From Smittia aterrima (lineage: Eukaryota; Arthropoda; Insecta; Diptera; Chironomidae): DNA of 64,000 nucleotides. The translations under genes and the position numbers were made by a program. The stretch is taken from contig CP093831.1 of NCBI GenBank assembly GCA_033063855.1, positions 16,430,001 to 16,494,000 on the forward strand, in the 5' to 3' direction. The notes under the pieces are model-generated. The model saw nothing but the letters and a program-made list of their open reading frames with translations. It searched no databases and was not told where the DNA came from. Position 1 is the stretch's first letter, and every line of letters begins with the position of its first letter. Shown one piece after another: positions 10,042 through 23,872 of this stretch.

Positions 10042-13000
10042 ATGAATTTCCTTAAACTGCGAGAAATACGCTCAATAGGCTTAGCAAACGATTTTAATTG
10101 TACAGTGACCAAGATAGGATGATCGCAATGATTTAAACGAACTTCAATGTCGTCTTGTGAAAATCTGACTGGAAAGACAGCTGCAAAGTAAACGAAAACC
10201 ATCTAGACTCATAATTTAATTTGAATAAAATCAACTGCCATTATTTTAGTAACTCAATGAACTCTTTTGCTTGTGACGAAGTCTCACGCGCTCTAAAGTT
10301 CAGTTTGATATTATTTTAATTAAACTCGAGTTGAAGTGAAGCTTCGATGAGCCAACATGAGAACTTCCTAAAGTGTTTAAACGGAATCACATCCATTTGC
10401 GAGACTACATAGCCAAGCTAAGCATCAACCAAAACACAGCCAAGCAACATCAATTCGATGCTGTTCACACTTCAACGAAATTGTTGCGACAACTTAAATC
10501 AATTAGAAGACAAACACAAGAAGAAAAAAAACTGCCAACGACGGAGATGTCGAGTAACATTAGCAGCTTCACTTAAGTGCATCCGCTTCCCCTTGACTTT
10601 TGCTGCTGAAAGTCTTGAACGCGTTTTGAAAGACATCAGAAGTGCCCTACACTGTACCTTCGTTCTTATGAGTTCGAAGGTCTTGTGAGTTGGATGGCGA
10701 AATATTTCAAGTATCCACAAGTAGTCGATCTTGAAAAGATTTTTTTATAACGAAAAAAAGCAGAGAAAGAAACTATTTATGTCTCAAGATGTGTACTTAT
10801 GAAATCATTGTGAAAATGTCAAATGTTGTGTGTTCCAAATTCAAGAAGACTCCAAAAAGCAAAAAGTATTGAAAACTTTAATCAGAAGCAACGAACTCCT
10901 CACGTTCACGGGTTTTCGTTAATTTAGAAAAAGTCGTTTTAGTTCAATTTCATTTTTATCGTTTAATGAACTGTTTTAGTAAATTTTATCCTAAACTCGA
11001 AAGCCGCAATGAATTCCAAAACACACACACATAACGTCACCCGCACTTCATCAGCTCATAGAACAAAGAATCAAAGGATCAACCCACAACAACTTACCAC
11101 ATTAAACGCATTTAGTTGAGGATGGCGACGTTTGTCGATTGCGTCACGACGATGTTGAATCTCAGAGACTTCTAAGAAGTCACGAAAAGCGTCGCGCGAT
11201 TAATGATTGACTCCGATATGCTAATAGACGAAAATATATGTACAATTATTTATTTCCACTATTTACGTTTTTCCAATTTTCCGGTCTCACTCTTTCCGTT
11301 TCCTTCTTATAGAAAAAAATGAGTAAAATAAATTCGGCAGATTTCATGTAAAAAATGTAATTTTCTGACGATTGTAAATAGAAATGAAAGTGAAAATAAA
11401 ACGAAGAGTTGGAAAATATTTTGAACGTAAGTGAAAATAAAGAGTTTTTTTTAACGAAAGGAAAGAAAGGAAAAACTTTCCCACCACAAAAGAGGAAGAA
11501 AAAAAAACTTTCAACCATCAACACCGCAGCGGCAGAAAAAAAGGAGATTTCGCTCTTAAGATGGATTATCCTAATGAAAAAGGAAGCTGCAGTTGAGTAT
11601 CATTGCCGCATAAAAGTGGAAAAGCTGCAAAAGTGTTGTCAGTCTCCTTCTCCTCTTGCTTCTCATCATGAAAGGCGTTTAGCACTGTTCAGCGATAATT
11701 AATCCTTCAAAACAATCTTGCAATCCTTTGATGATGACAGAGACGAGGAATCCATTGAAAATAGCTATGATATCATTTTGAAATTGTTGATGCAGTTCTT
11801 GTTATTTTCGCGTGTCTTAGATAATCTCTTTAGAATCATTCGAGTAAAACATTCCTTTCAGAGTTTGTTATTCATCGAAATCCCTGAATCTCTCGACTTT
11901 GTTTTCTGATGAATAAAAGGACGACGAGCAGGAGATGAAAGAAGAACGAGTGCATTGGATTTTGAAAAGAAATCAATTGGGTCAATTCGTCAGTAACGTT
12001 CGATGGGAAAATTGAATAAATAAAAAAGAAGTCCATTCATCAAAATGATAAGATGCTTACTAAGTCGTCGAGAAATCCTGAGCTTCCGTTGCATATTCCT
12101 AAGACGAGAAAGAAAAGTAATTTAATTTCAGAGAAGGTTCTGCTCTCTGTTTTATTAAATTCCAGTGACCGTCTCGAGCTGCTGACCCTTTTCTATCAAA
12201 ATTTTAAGTCAACATTCTCGACTCGAGAGTTTTCTCTTGTTCCACGAAAAAAGTAGAGCGTAGGTCTGAGATATTCGTTTTAGGAGCAAAAGAAAACGAA
12301 ACCCTTCAAGCGATTGCTGGGTGAAATCAATTTTTTTCCTACCTGCTGTCTCTCCACTTCACTTTAACGGTCACGCAACAGTGAGTTGGTAAAAAAATGT
12401 ACGAATTTCAAGGAATTGAGAGAAGCAAAAACATAAAAAAAAAACTAAAACTGCTCTGAAATTAGAGGCGGGAGTTGGAAAATTGCCTTTAAATGTTTTT
12501 CAGTTCTCGTTTTTGTTGCCTGAACAAACGAGCCATCAACTCAGATACAAAGATTATCGGGGGTGTCAATCAAGTAAAATCCATTTCGAATTGCACTATC
12601 AACGCTGAATTTTATATTTTATTTTATTTTTTTCTCCCTCTCTATCTCTTTCTCTCCTGTCTTCGCGTTCAACCTGTTTTCTGCATTTGCATTTTACGCC
12701 ACTTCATTCAACAACCTTCCACCGGACAATCACGAAAGAACTGTTATGATCAAGAGCGATAGCGTGGAATGAAGCACTGCCTTTGAAGGGAGAAAAGTAT
12801 TTTTAGGATTTCCTTTAATGTAGGAATTGTCTGTCAGACACTACGAGCAGAAGCAACAGCAACTTGCAGCCGAAACTGAAGGAACGAAGAAAAAGGAAGC
12901 AAACACACATTTTCGAATTAAAATTCCTCACTCAATAGGCAAGCGAAATTCCGATGATTCCCCATTTTCTCGTTTCTGCCTTTGAGGCCCGCTCGCTTTT

Positions 13001-13215
13001 GCTTGCTTGCTCGTCTTCTTCTCGTAGCCAGTTTCCATTCTCCGCCAGGCTTCTTTTTTTGTTTCGCCTCACTCAGTGTGGAACGCTTTTTTGCTCTTTG
13101 TAGATATTCTACATTTTCGACTGTATGGAACTCAGAAAACTTTTTTCTTCTCTGCCTCGAACAAAAAATATATATAAAACACTATACAACAACGGAGGAG
13201 CCTTATACAATGTGC

Positions 13216-14340
13216 CTATAGTCGACAAATGGATTCGCTGTGAAATTCAAACCGAGTTCGTCGAGGCGCGGGCAGTCTCGTGAATTGAGCGAATGTACGC
13301 TCGGCGCGCCAGAAAGATTTTGATTTAACATAGCGCTTGCTGTGTAGAGAAGAAAACGCTGCTTCATCGTACGGATCATATTCCTGTTTCAAATGCACAG
13401 AAAGCAGCGAATTCGTCGAGCATTGAGAGCATGCGAGAATATTTACAATTTCTTATTGCGCGCCGCGCCATCAACTCGCAGTATGCCGTGTACACTGACA
13501 GATACAAGAAAATTTTCATACTTTCTTAGCCGTCGCCGTCCCATCAGAAATCACATTTTCCTTGCGCACCGAGCGAATGGAAAAGATTTTCGATATTTCT
13601 CGTGCGACCGTCTCATGAAAATTCGAGTTTTTTTTACTAGAGTGTGGCATTGTCTCGAATCTCATACTTGCTGGTGCTTGAAATACTGAGCTAAAACTTC
13701 TAAGGCAACGTCGTTGCTTTCGACTTGTCATTCCTCTCTCTCTGGCTGTGTGAAGGCGAGTGTGCGTCAGTGTGTTTGTTCGACTGTAAGCAAGTGCTGG
13801 GACTGCGAGTTGCATGGTTGTGTTGTGTTTCTTTTTGATGAAGTGAAGGAAATATCTTGTGCAAGTTTCTAAGGAAAGCTAGCGAAGCGCCGAGCACTGT
13901 TTGAATTCACATGTGTTTCCAAGATATCGAAGAGTTTGTGTGGGTATGTGCATATAATATACATCGACTGAGAGTATTTTTTGTTGCTTTTCCATCGCAG
14001 AAGGTTTTTTCCGCTGTGAGTCGTCGATATTCTCCGTAGTGTTTTTTTTGCCTTCTTCTCCTTCTATACGAAAAATAAAATTAAAAACATGCACTGGCAC
14101 TGTTGTGTGCTTCATTCCATCTATCGCATTGAAGAGAAGAAAAAAAAACTTTATTCAATTCGCTGTTTTTTTTAAGAAAATGTTGTTTTGAAGAAGAATA
14201 AAAAATAATTTTTGCCTCAATAACGCGAAATGCTTTTTTCATCGTTCCAAGCCATACGTTGGATTTCATTGTGCTTCTCATTCGATATTCTTTTTAAGTA
14301 AAGGCTGAAGAAGAGGGAACGCGCTTTGAAGAAGAACGAC
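13216..14340. promoter_or_regulatory. CpG-rich promoter-like patch in the gene desert
   Basis: This stretch contains GC/CpG clusters unlike its AT-rich surroundings, for example GGCGCGCC near 13306 and GCGCGCCGCGCC near 13459. An initiator-like TCAGTG lies at about 13767, followed by several GTAAG/GTGAG words. No protein frame follows, so if it is a promoter it may drive a noncoding RNA or a distant 5'-UTR exon on the + strand. The evidence is compositional only. Confidence 0.25.
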
Positions 14341-17284
14341 GGCAGCAGCAGCGTTGAATAGGAATTGCGACACTTGCACGCAGAGAACTTTTTTTAACGT
14401 TTGAAGTTTGAATTTTAAAACGAGGAAAATTGACTTCGAAGTGTAAGGAATTTCTGGTTGACTAAAAGGGAAATTCCTTGAATTACGTCACCCAACGTAA
14501 ATTCCAAAAATGTCTCTCATGTCTGAGATATGAATAATAAAATTTTAAAGCATCTCTTGCCACGCGCGAGTCGCAATCTTCGAACGACCAACTATTGACG
14601 TGAATATTGTGCAACGTTGAATGACAAAATCTTTCCCGTTGCCTCTTTCAACTATACAGCGTCTCGCAGCATTTTCTATTTTTGCCATCGACTATCGTCT
14701 CTTTAAAGAAATATTTTTGCGTAATTTTATTTAGTAAGTTTTCCATTCTATCTCTCGCTTCATGTTTTTCTATTTTGTTTTTAATGTGCTTTCGTACTTT
14801 ATTTGCCTTTTGTTTCTCGCCGTTTCGTTCTGTCGGTTTCCTCTTCTTGATTTTTGTTTTGGAAAAGCGAAAGGCAAAAGAATGGAAGTCGCGTTTTGCC
14901 TTTTAAAGTTTTTTTTTCGTTTTTATTTTCATTTTTATTTCTTCATTTTACAGCGGGTGTGTATATGAAATAGCATGGGAGAAACATATAAATTTCCTCA
15001 CTTTTAGTACATCACATTAAAGTTGAGATAGCGTCGAACGAGAGGAGGGAAAATTAATGTTTTTTGTTAGAGAGAGAGAAGAAGCTTGCAAATATAAAAA
15101 AGGGAAAAATCCTTTTTGTTGCTTGTCCTCGATCGGCCTCTCACTTTGCCTCCCCCTCTTGCCACTTGGATAGTGTGTGTCGGTCTTTGGCAACGTCGAA
15201 CGCAAAAGGAAAAACTTCTATACATAACCGAGAGCATTATTCGTTATCAGAAATTTCCAGATACTTTTTTTCTATCCTACGTTTCTTCGCAATGTCGAAC
15301 GGGGAAAGCGAAGTCGAATGAATACGAGGGATGATGCGAATGTGATGGACATCAAACTAAAAGTCTTTAAAGCTATAGAGAGATTGTTTTCCCATAGCCT
15401 AAGCTTGAGCATTTCTCCATATTAAAGGCGTTCGTGTCTCGCTGATGGTTTGCCAGAGTCAGAAAATGACGTTAGCAGACGATAGAAAATTAATGAACGG
15501 AATTTTCAGCGAGCACAAGCAGAGGCTGCTAGCAGCATCAGACAACCCCATTAAAGTATATTATCTTCGATCTGTGAGCGATATATAGAACGACGGAGGG
15601 TCTGAAGACGAGAAATTAAAGCTTAAAGAGAAAATTTTCCTCATCGCATTTTTGCCAGTCGTCTTTTCGTTATTTTCCCAGCGGAGAGTCGAGAGGAGAG
15701 GGATAAGAAATTCCAAGTGAAGGAAAATTTTGAAACTCCCTCCCTCCTTGCTCGTCGGATGGATAGAACTGAAAACTTTTCTGACACAGTCGAGGAAAGG
15801 AAAATTAAAGTCGTTTCGATGGAAATTCTAGATAGACACTCGCATTGCATTAAAAATATATTCGAGCGACTGAAATGCTTCATTCCTTATATATTTGATA
15901 TTTCCCATTTACGCTTAGATCTATACACATTTTCCCAAAAAAACGAAAAGCATAATGGATAAAAAATTTACTCGCTCGCTGTCGAATGAAAATTCTAGTG
16001 TTTTCTTCTTTTGCGAAGCGAAATGATGATGGCAGAATGAAAGAGTTTTCTGATAACGCCGTACACATTTTCCTTTTTCCCTTCATTCGTTCGCTCACTT
16101 TCCCCCTCGAGCGCTGGAAGAAACTCGTTCTGCAAGATAGCAACGATAGAAGAAAGGGACAGCAGCGTCTTGAGAGTGAGCCACGTGAAGGAGGCAGAGT
16201 TACAGGAAAATAACTTTAAGGTGAGACTAAGTCTTGTCTCTTCATTGCTGCTCAAGCTCCCACATATCTTTTTACTGTTATTGCATGAGCCATAATAAAA
16301 GAATTGCGAAAGCGATCCAAGGGACTCCATAACATCGACGACAAACATTCAAGTGCGTAGGACAGATTCGAGTTTCACTGATAGCAACAGAACGACGACG
16401 ACGATGCTGTTGCTGCTACTTACCAACGACATTTACTTTGCGATTTCTCACTCACTCCCCTCGGATTGTCAAGAGCGTTGCGTTGTTTTGTTTTGGAGTT
16501 TTCGCATGAAGTGAGGGCGGAATGAAGCTCGAGGGGAGAAGGCAATATTGATTTTTTAATGTACATGTAATATCTTGTGTGTAAATGTTCTAAAATGTGT
16601 GTGTGTGTACGTATCCTTTCTCTAATGCCTAACTATACTCAACGAACGCTTTTCAGAAATATTGCTTTTCATTTTCCCATTCAAGTATAGGGAAAAGGCA
16701 GGAGGCAAGCAGCCGACGAAATGCGAAAGGCTCATGGAGGAGAATTTCTCTTTAAACTTTTTCTTGCTTCCCAGTTCAACCCCTTGAACTCAAAAATGTG
16801 CTTGAGAGGGAGGCGAGACGAGAGCTCCGGTAGTTGCCCGTATGAAAGTATATCCACCGTAGAGGGAAATTTATTTGTATATGAGGCAAACTGGAAAGAG
16901 AAAAAGTTTCCTCTCCAAAACAAAAATCGCGCTGCGAAAGCAACTAAACATAAATAATGGGAACATTATGAGTCGCTTTGAGATGGAAGGAGACGCTTTC
17001 GCATCGCATCTGAGGGTTGATTATAATTAATGAAAGTTGTCTCTGGCACGGCTCTCGATTCTAGACATTTTCGTTCTGAGTTGCCTAATCACCTTTCGCT
17101 TTGCTCAAGACTTCCTTCGCTTTCTTATGCTACTCGAGAAATGGAAATTCACGCTTCATATTGAGAGAAAATGTATGAAATAAATTCGCCAGCAGAAAGG
17201 ATCGAAGTGCTTACGGCTCGAAGCTATGTATTTTAAGTTGTTTTTCTTTCGCAAAACGAGAAAAGAAAAGAGAAACACGAAGGA

Positions 17285-17312
17285 AGTTTTCTTGTGTGCT
17301 TTCAAGAAAACT
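17285..17312. repeat. Perfect 10-bp inverted repeat with 8-nt loop
   Basis: AGTTTTCTTG at 17285-17294 is complementary to CAAGAAAACT at 17303-17312. Function is unknown and chance is possible. Confidence 0.35.
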
Positions 17313-20300
17313 CTTTGGTAAAACGCTTCGAGACAAGAAACTCTTGGAAGACTTTTGCTGGGGATCGAGAGATGTGGATTTTTCATCAACCTCCCAGGCA
17401 CTTTACTTCGATTCGATTTCGATATTTAAAGCCCTCCCTGCGAGAAGCATGTGAAGCTGTGAAACAACGCAGACGAATTTCGGTGAGAAAAATTCATTTT
17501 CATTCACTCGTTGGACTAGAGAATATTTCTGGTTAACTTCAAGTACAAAACTTTACGTTATGGAGTGTGAAAAAATGATGAGAAGTAACTCATTCGGAAC
17601 GAACGGGTGGTAGTTGTGAAGGTTGCGACTCATTCTTCTCGAATTGCTTACGGGAAATAAATTTCGAGAATAGAATTTTTGCATAAGCATCTGGCTAAGA
17701 GAAGGCTCAGTAATCCTTTTTGTCGAGCGGATGAGAGGCCGTGAATCAAATAGACGAACACACAAGACGCTTCCGACGAGGCAACATTAACTGTACTCGC
17801 AAACTTGATATCTCTCCTCTCGTAACTGCTGCAGAAGTGCACATGGAAAGCGAGACAGCGCCGTGATCGACAGTGAAAAGGAAAACAGCAATTAAATATG
17901 CAATTCAGTTAGACGCTTGCTTGCTTACCTATTGGATTGCATGTGTGCGGCTGGTGAGCAGAACCAAACACCCTGCAATCATCAAATTATTTTGCATATT
18001 TTCATTCTCGCTTTCGACATTCGTTTCATTCTCTCCCTCGACATATTTAATGGCCATAAAAAAGGCATAACATATTGAAAATAAAACAAAAGTTTTTCTG
18101 CTTCATTGTCGACGAGAAAGGGTTTTTCCTTCTTTCTCTTTCTCCTCGATTCGCCGTATGTCGTCAAGTGCTTTCATTTCTTTCGCATGAACACGAACAA
18201 TCTTACTCGAGTGCTTCAATGAGCGACGCAATTTATGCAAACAACCCGCATGCAAAATTTCAGTTTGTTTTCATCAGCGGAACTGAAAAACAAAGGGCAA
18301 AGAGATGAGAAGGAAGAATGCGTCAGAGTTTTAAGAATGTGACCACAACCATCACTGACGAATGAGCTGCATCCGAAAAAGTGCGCTAGCAAATTTCACA
18401 TTTTTTCGGTTAATCTCAACTGAAGCGCAAAAAACCAAGAGGAGAAGCCTCGAGATTGAGATGAATTTCCTTTAAGAGACACGAGCTTGAAGACAACGAA
18501 AGAGAAGAGTTGAGCAGCAAAAAGCATTTTTGTTTTCATACAATGAACGTCTGAGGGAAGAGCATGAATATGATGATGAATCGAGAGACATGAAACATTA
18601 ATTTTTTTGCTGGTGCTTAGAGGTTTTCTGTTTGGATACAAAAAAGGAATCCGATTTGCCGACACGACATGATTTGCAGTTTTCATGCTCGGGTGTTCAC
18701 GCTAGTTTCGTTCATCCACAAGAAAACATTCAAGAAACCTGTCTCTCGCTTTCTGCGCTTCCACCATAATTATTTGCGTTTTTCGAGCTTCTATCGTGAA
18801 TTTGGCGGGGGGAAGAGTTCTGAAGCTAAAAGTAAAATTTTAAGACGCAGCAACATCAAAACGTGTTTGTAGGAGCTCACATTGAAACTCTTTAAACAAA
18901 GGCTGAGAAATCATTGAAGTTTGATGGAAACAATAAGTTTACGCAAGGCGGAAGACAATGACGAACGTTGGAGGCCTCTTCATCCTTCCTGCATTCCACG
19001 AGATATTTGACGGGTGGAGCGAGAAAGAGCTAAGCAAGGAAGTGAATGTGTGCGGGGGGTGTCTGCGCTGTCGAGTAACGAAAATATTTCAGTAGGGGGT
19101 GTCAAGAATTCGGAAAATTCATCTTCTCAATCGTCTTTCCTTTCCCTCCTGCTTGTAGGAGCTCCATCATGTAATTTATATCATGGGAAATTTCAGTTGC
19201 CTGCTCGATATCTCGCCTTTCCCTCTCGTGCTGAAAATTAATGAAAATTTGCTGTACCGAAGAAATTCTAGCCTCCATTCGTTTGATTAATTAGATTCCT
19301 GATGCTTCTGTGAAAATGTTTGTTGTGCTTCGAAGCGAGGAATCCACTGAAAATAATTTACTTTCGTTATTTGACCTCTCAAAGTATCAAAATATTCTTC
19401 ATTCCTAACGGTTCAACGTTGTGAAACGATCACAAGGGAACTTCCGGTCGCTTATCACTTATCATCGAGAAATGTATTTCAATTTGACCCGAGAGCAGAT
19501 AAGACAAGACCGACACTTCCTTCGTCTCACACCCAATCAAGTCACGATGAAAGAATTCGAAGGAATTTTATTTCAAAGGAATGACAAAAATGTTTCTGTT
19601 GCTCCATCGGAATGTTTTTCGCAAGTCGTTCTGCACGAAACCCTCGTCGATGCGAAGAATTGCGAACCAAGCAGAGAGAGAAGAAGTTCACACAAAATAA
19701 CAATGGGAAACCTGAAGGATATCGAAAGAATCACTAAATCATGTATTTCCTCCTTCATTTCCACGTTTCACATTCACATACATCAACTTTTCTTCTTCAT
19801 TGTTCCATCGACATCCTGTGCATTATGGCGTTGACACAATAGTGCAATTGTTGAATATTTCTCTCCCTCTCTCTTATGCCTTCGAGACGTCGATTGATGC
19901 AGTGAGCTTCATTCAACGTCTCTCATTATTACGATAGGTGCAGTCGCTTTACTTTACCCTTAAAAAAGTTTCTTTCTCGAAACTCATTCGATTTCTTAAA
20001 ATCAGAACAAACATGAGAAAAGGTTTCGAAAATCTCGAAGCCATATCGACAAACATGTGTGCATTTGTTTACAGAGCGACTTCGCTGCTCGGCAATAAAT
20101 AAAATTCTACAATTTTTGGGCAGCAAGATTTTTCAACTTTTTTTTTCTTACAAATTTCTTCTTCGTTGAAAGAAGAAGAAAACCAGTTTTAGGATATTTT
20201 CTCATGTTTCAACAGTATTGGTGATGGTGAGCATAATTTTGTTCTCGTTTTTAACAAATCTTGACACGAAGATGAGAGATACTCGATAAGAAATCAAATG

Positions 20301-23300
20301 AGCGAAGAAATTTCCGGTCGATCTTCATAAATTTAATTTCCAAGAAATGATTTCAATTAAAATTAAAAGTCTCAGACTTCCCTCAAGCATTCAACAATCA
20401 ACAAACTTCGCAAGTCAGCAAGCAACCAGTGTAAAGAAACTCTCCTTCAACTTGACCAAGCTTTGAGAAGTCTCAACTTGTGTTTTAAGGTTTTCAAAAT
20501 GTTTTCAGCAATGAACTCCGTTTGTCCGGCTGCTTCAGACCGGGATTTCTTATTTTTTATTTTTCTCTTGGTTAAGGCGGCCTCGGTTGCTGTGTTATTG
20601 GGCAAGATTTGTCTTTATTGTGTGTATGTGAGAGCTCTTTCGTAGTTTCAAACTCGACAGCGCCTTGTGCCTGAATCATCTCGAAGTCGAAAAACGTCAG
20701 AGAATCTTCAACCAAACAAAGACTGTTTGTGCGTCGTCTTGAGACTTGAAAACTTTTCTCGTTGTTGTTATTTTGCTTCCCCGAACGAAGAAAAGAGAGA
20801 ATATTTTTTAACAGTAAAAATAAGAATTTATATTCATTTATTCCATCCAGAGTTTTTTCTTCTCTGAAAAAAATTGAAATTCTAAATGAATATTTATTAG
20901 GAAGCAAAGTCAGTCGACTCTCCCTACACAAAACCCACTCAGCGCCCGTCCATTATCGTGTGGCATTCGTCGAACCTCTCGAGTCAGAATCGTGATAATG
21001 TACGGCTACAGGAAAGTGAACATTTTCCAGCTCTCGAGAAGGAAAAGCGTTAAGGTTTTCCTTTTTCTTTCACATGAAGATATCGAACGGAGCAAAGCGG
21101 AAACGGAAATATCGAATATTCCCATCAGCGAACACTCTCTTATCGTTTAGAAAACCTTTGAGCATTCGCTGATCGAAAACAAAACAGAAAAAAAATTAAA
21201 TCGCAAGCATTTTCTGAAAGCGAAATGATTTCATGGGGATCAGAAAAAGGTTTGTCGAAACTGACGTACCAAAGGAGCAGAGAGGAGGAAAAAAAATATC
21301 GAGGCATTTATACCTTATAAATATTAAATGAAATAACGAAACGAAGAAAACGTTTGTGTCCATAATGCAATAGCTGGAACATGCACACTCACAAGTGTTG
21401 GTGCGTCTCTGGCTCGAAGCAGGTAGATTTTCTTCTTCATCTCGTTTCTGAATCCACCCGAAAAAAACAGAACGAAATGTATAAACGAAATGAGAAGCAG
21501 GAGAACATTAATGCGAGAACCTGAAAAATGATATTTTCTCGATTCCTTTTTCTTATCCCAGCAACGTTGTCTTGTGGATTAGGTTGCATAGGGTCAAAGA
21601 CGTTGTTGTGAGAAGTTAAAGGAGTCTGATTAGAAAGATTATTCATGAAACTAAAGCAGATCGCGAAGATTTAAAAAGCTTAAGCTCATCCACCTGCGTT
21701 CTACTTCCATCATCCTAAATATGCACTACTCGAAAAAAAAGAAAACGTCGAGAACGAAGATGAGAACGTTCAATAACCATTTTTGCCTCCTTCTGTATAA
21801 TATCGACGATGCCTTTCGATATAACGGTGAGCGTGAGTGTGTGAAGATGAAAACTTATTTCGTTAAGATATGAGATGATCGCCACAGCCTTGAATCTCAA
21901 TCTAAAATGAAACTCAAACGAGGCAGAGAGAAAAGGCAATTTTATTTATTCTAAGATTGTTCGGACTCATCTTTCTGAGAATCGGCTTTGGAGGCGAGAA
22001 AGAAAGATTAAAATTTTGGAATTTATTAAGGCGACCAAGACCAAGATAGTCGTTCTTGTTATTCTTCTTCTCGATTCTGTTACGTCATCTTTTGCCTTTC
22101 TCAAATCCACTTGGTCCATTGAAGCAATTTTTATATTTTTTTTTGAAACAAAGCCCCGGCGACAGTAAAAGCAAGAAAAGGAAAAAAGTCACAAAATGAA
22201 ATTATGACAAACAAAAGTATTAAGAAATCTCGTTTGATCAGCAAAAATTTACATATCAGAGGAAGAGAAACGGAGAGAGCTTAACGGATGACAAGGAATA
22301 TCTTTTATTCTTAGAAGAAATTACGCTTGAACTGAACCATCCAACGAACGAACGAATAACAAATTCATTCTCAGAGAAACGATGAAAACTTTATGATTTC
22401 TGTGACTATAAGTTTCATTAGCTCTTTATCAATAATTAAAATCAGTTTCGGGACGACGACAACGAAGGAAAATAGCAAAAAAATGTCGACCACAAACCAG
22501 TCGACTCGAATGGTTTGTTTGTGAAGAAATCGAAGAAGCATAAATTGGCTTTTTGGTCAACAACAAGACTGGCAACAACGTTCTCCTCTCTCACTCGTGA
22601 ATATTCAAGTTGCGACTTTTAATTGTGCAGAAACTTTTCTTTCATCATTTCGGTTGAAAAAGCATTTTCAATGCATTTTGTAAGCAAAAAAAGATGTTAA
22701 GATACGCTGGCTTACCGTGAATAAGACTTTCGCAAGCAAACCCGTATTCTAAGCCACCAGAAAAATATGTAAAAGTTGAGTAAGCTATTGTTAATTATGC
22801 ACGCGAATTGGGTTGCGACTTGCGAGTCTCATTAGTCGATTGACAAAATGTAAATCTTTCGATGAACTTGAAATGGTTTTTCTCTGAATTTTTTTCTCTT
22901 AATTGAGTTCAAACGAAATGATGATAAACATTTGATTTAGAAGATTTCTCATGCAATTCTGAATTGAACTTTTATTTCTTAGCGTTGTTGTCAATTTTCA
23001 CATTGTCGCCTCTGAATCAGAGGCTAAGAATTTGATATGCTTTTATCGTCTGATAATTATTGACTTTTCAAGAGAATTTTGATTAAATATCAGAACTCGA
23101 AGTGCGCACAGCGGAAAAAAGTAAACAGCAGCGACGAACGATGAAGAGGAATGGCTGGGAAAAGCGTAACGAAGATGATAAACTTTCCACGATGGTGCAA
23201 TAAACATCGCCGCTGCTGCTTTCAGGTAGTTACTCGTTTTGTGTGCGATACGTCGATTCATCATCGTGGATTTCCATTTCATCGTCGCTTCGTATGATGA

Positions 23301-23872
23301 CGACGATCATGTGGACGAATGTGATCCGTACGAGAACGAATGTCTTTTACAACATTTTGTAATATGAATTTTACAATGCAAACAGCAATAAAAATTCAAT
23401 AAAGCGATAAAGTTTTGCTCTTTTCTTTTCCTTCTCGACTGTTATCTATCTTTTATACTTTTTAAATTGTTTAATTGTTCTCTGCTTCTCTCTTCCTTGT
23501 GCTCGGGCTCGACTGTTATGTTTTATCGACGTTTGAATTTCACCAGTTGTAAAAGAATGAAACACAGAGAGCACTAACTACGATTGTAAAATCTCTTCTA
23601 AGGGTTTCTTCTTTCACTTTTCACTATTGTTCATCACAAACTTTACAATGGGGTGTGGGATCAAATGATTATTGATGCAAACAAATGAAAGTTTACAATC
23701 AGTTTTCTCCTCGTAACGATCCATCGTCGACCTTCGGCGGAAACTTTCAAAGGACTTTTTCAGTTTCATTGTTGGCCAATAAAGTTTTAAAGAATTTTCT
23801 GGAAATTTAATAATTTTATGCAAGGTAAGGGAAATTCGTGTATGAGTATGAGCCTTGTGAAGCATAAAATGA

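Noticed and set aside
19421..19834. 137-codon frame in the gene desert
   Set aside because: Composition is random-like with no domain, repeat or promoter; an overlapping minus-strand frame is equally open.
21124..21173. 9-bp inverted repeat ATCAGCGAA/TTCGCTGAT with a 32-nt gap
   Set aside because: Several 9-bp hairpins are expected by chance in a window of this size; no extended pairing.
23008..23024. Interrupted palindrome GCCTCTGA-A-TCAGAGGC
   Set aside because: It is too short to distinguish from chance and has no supporting context.
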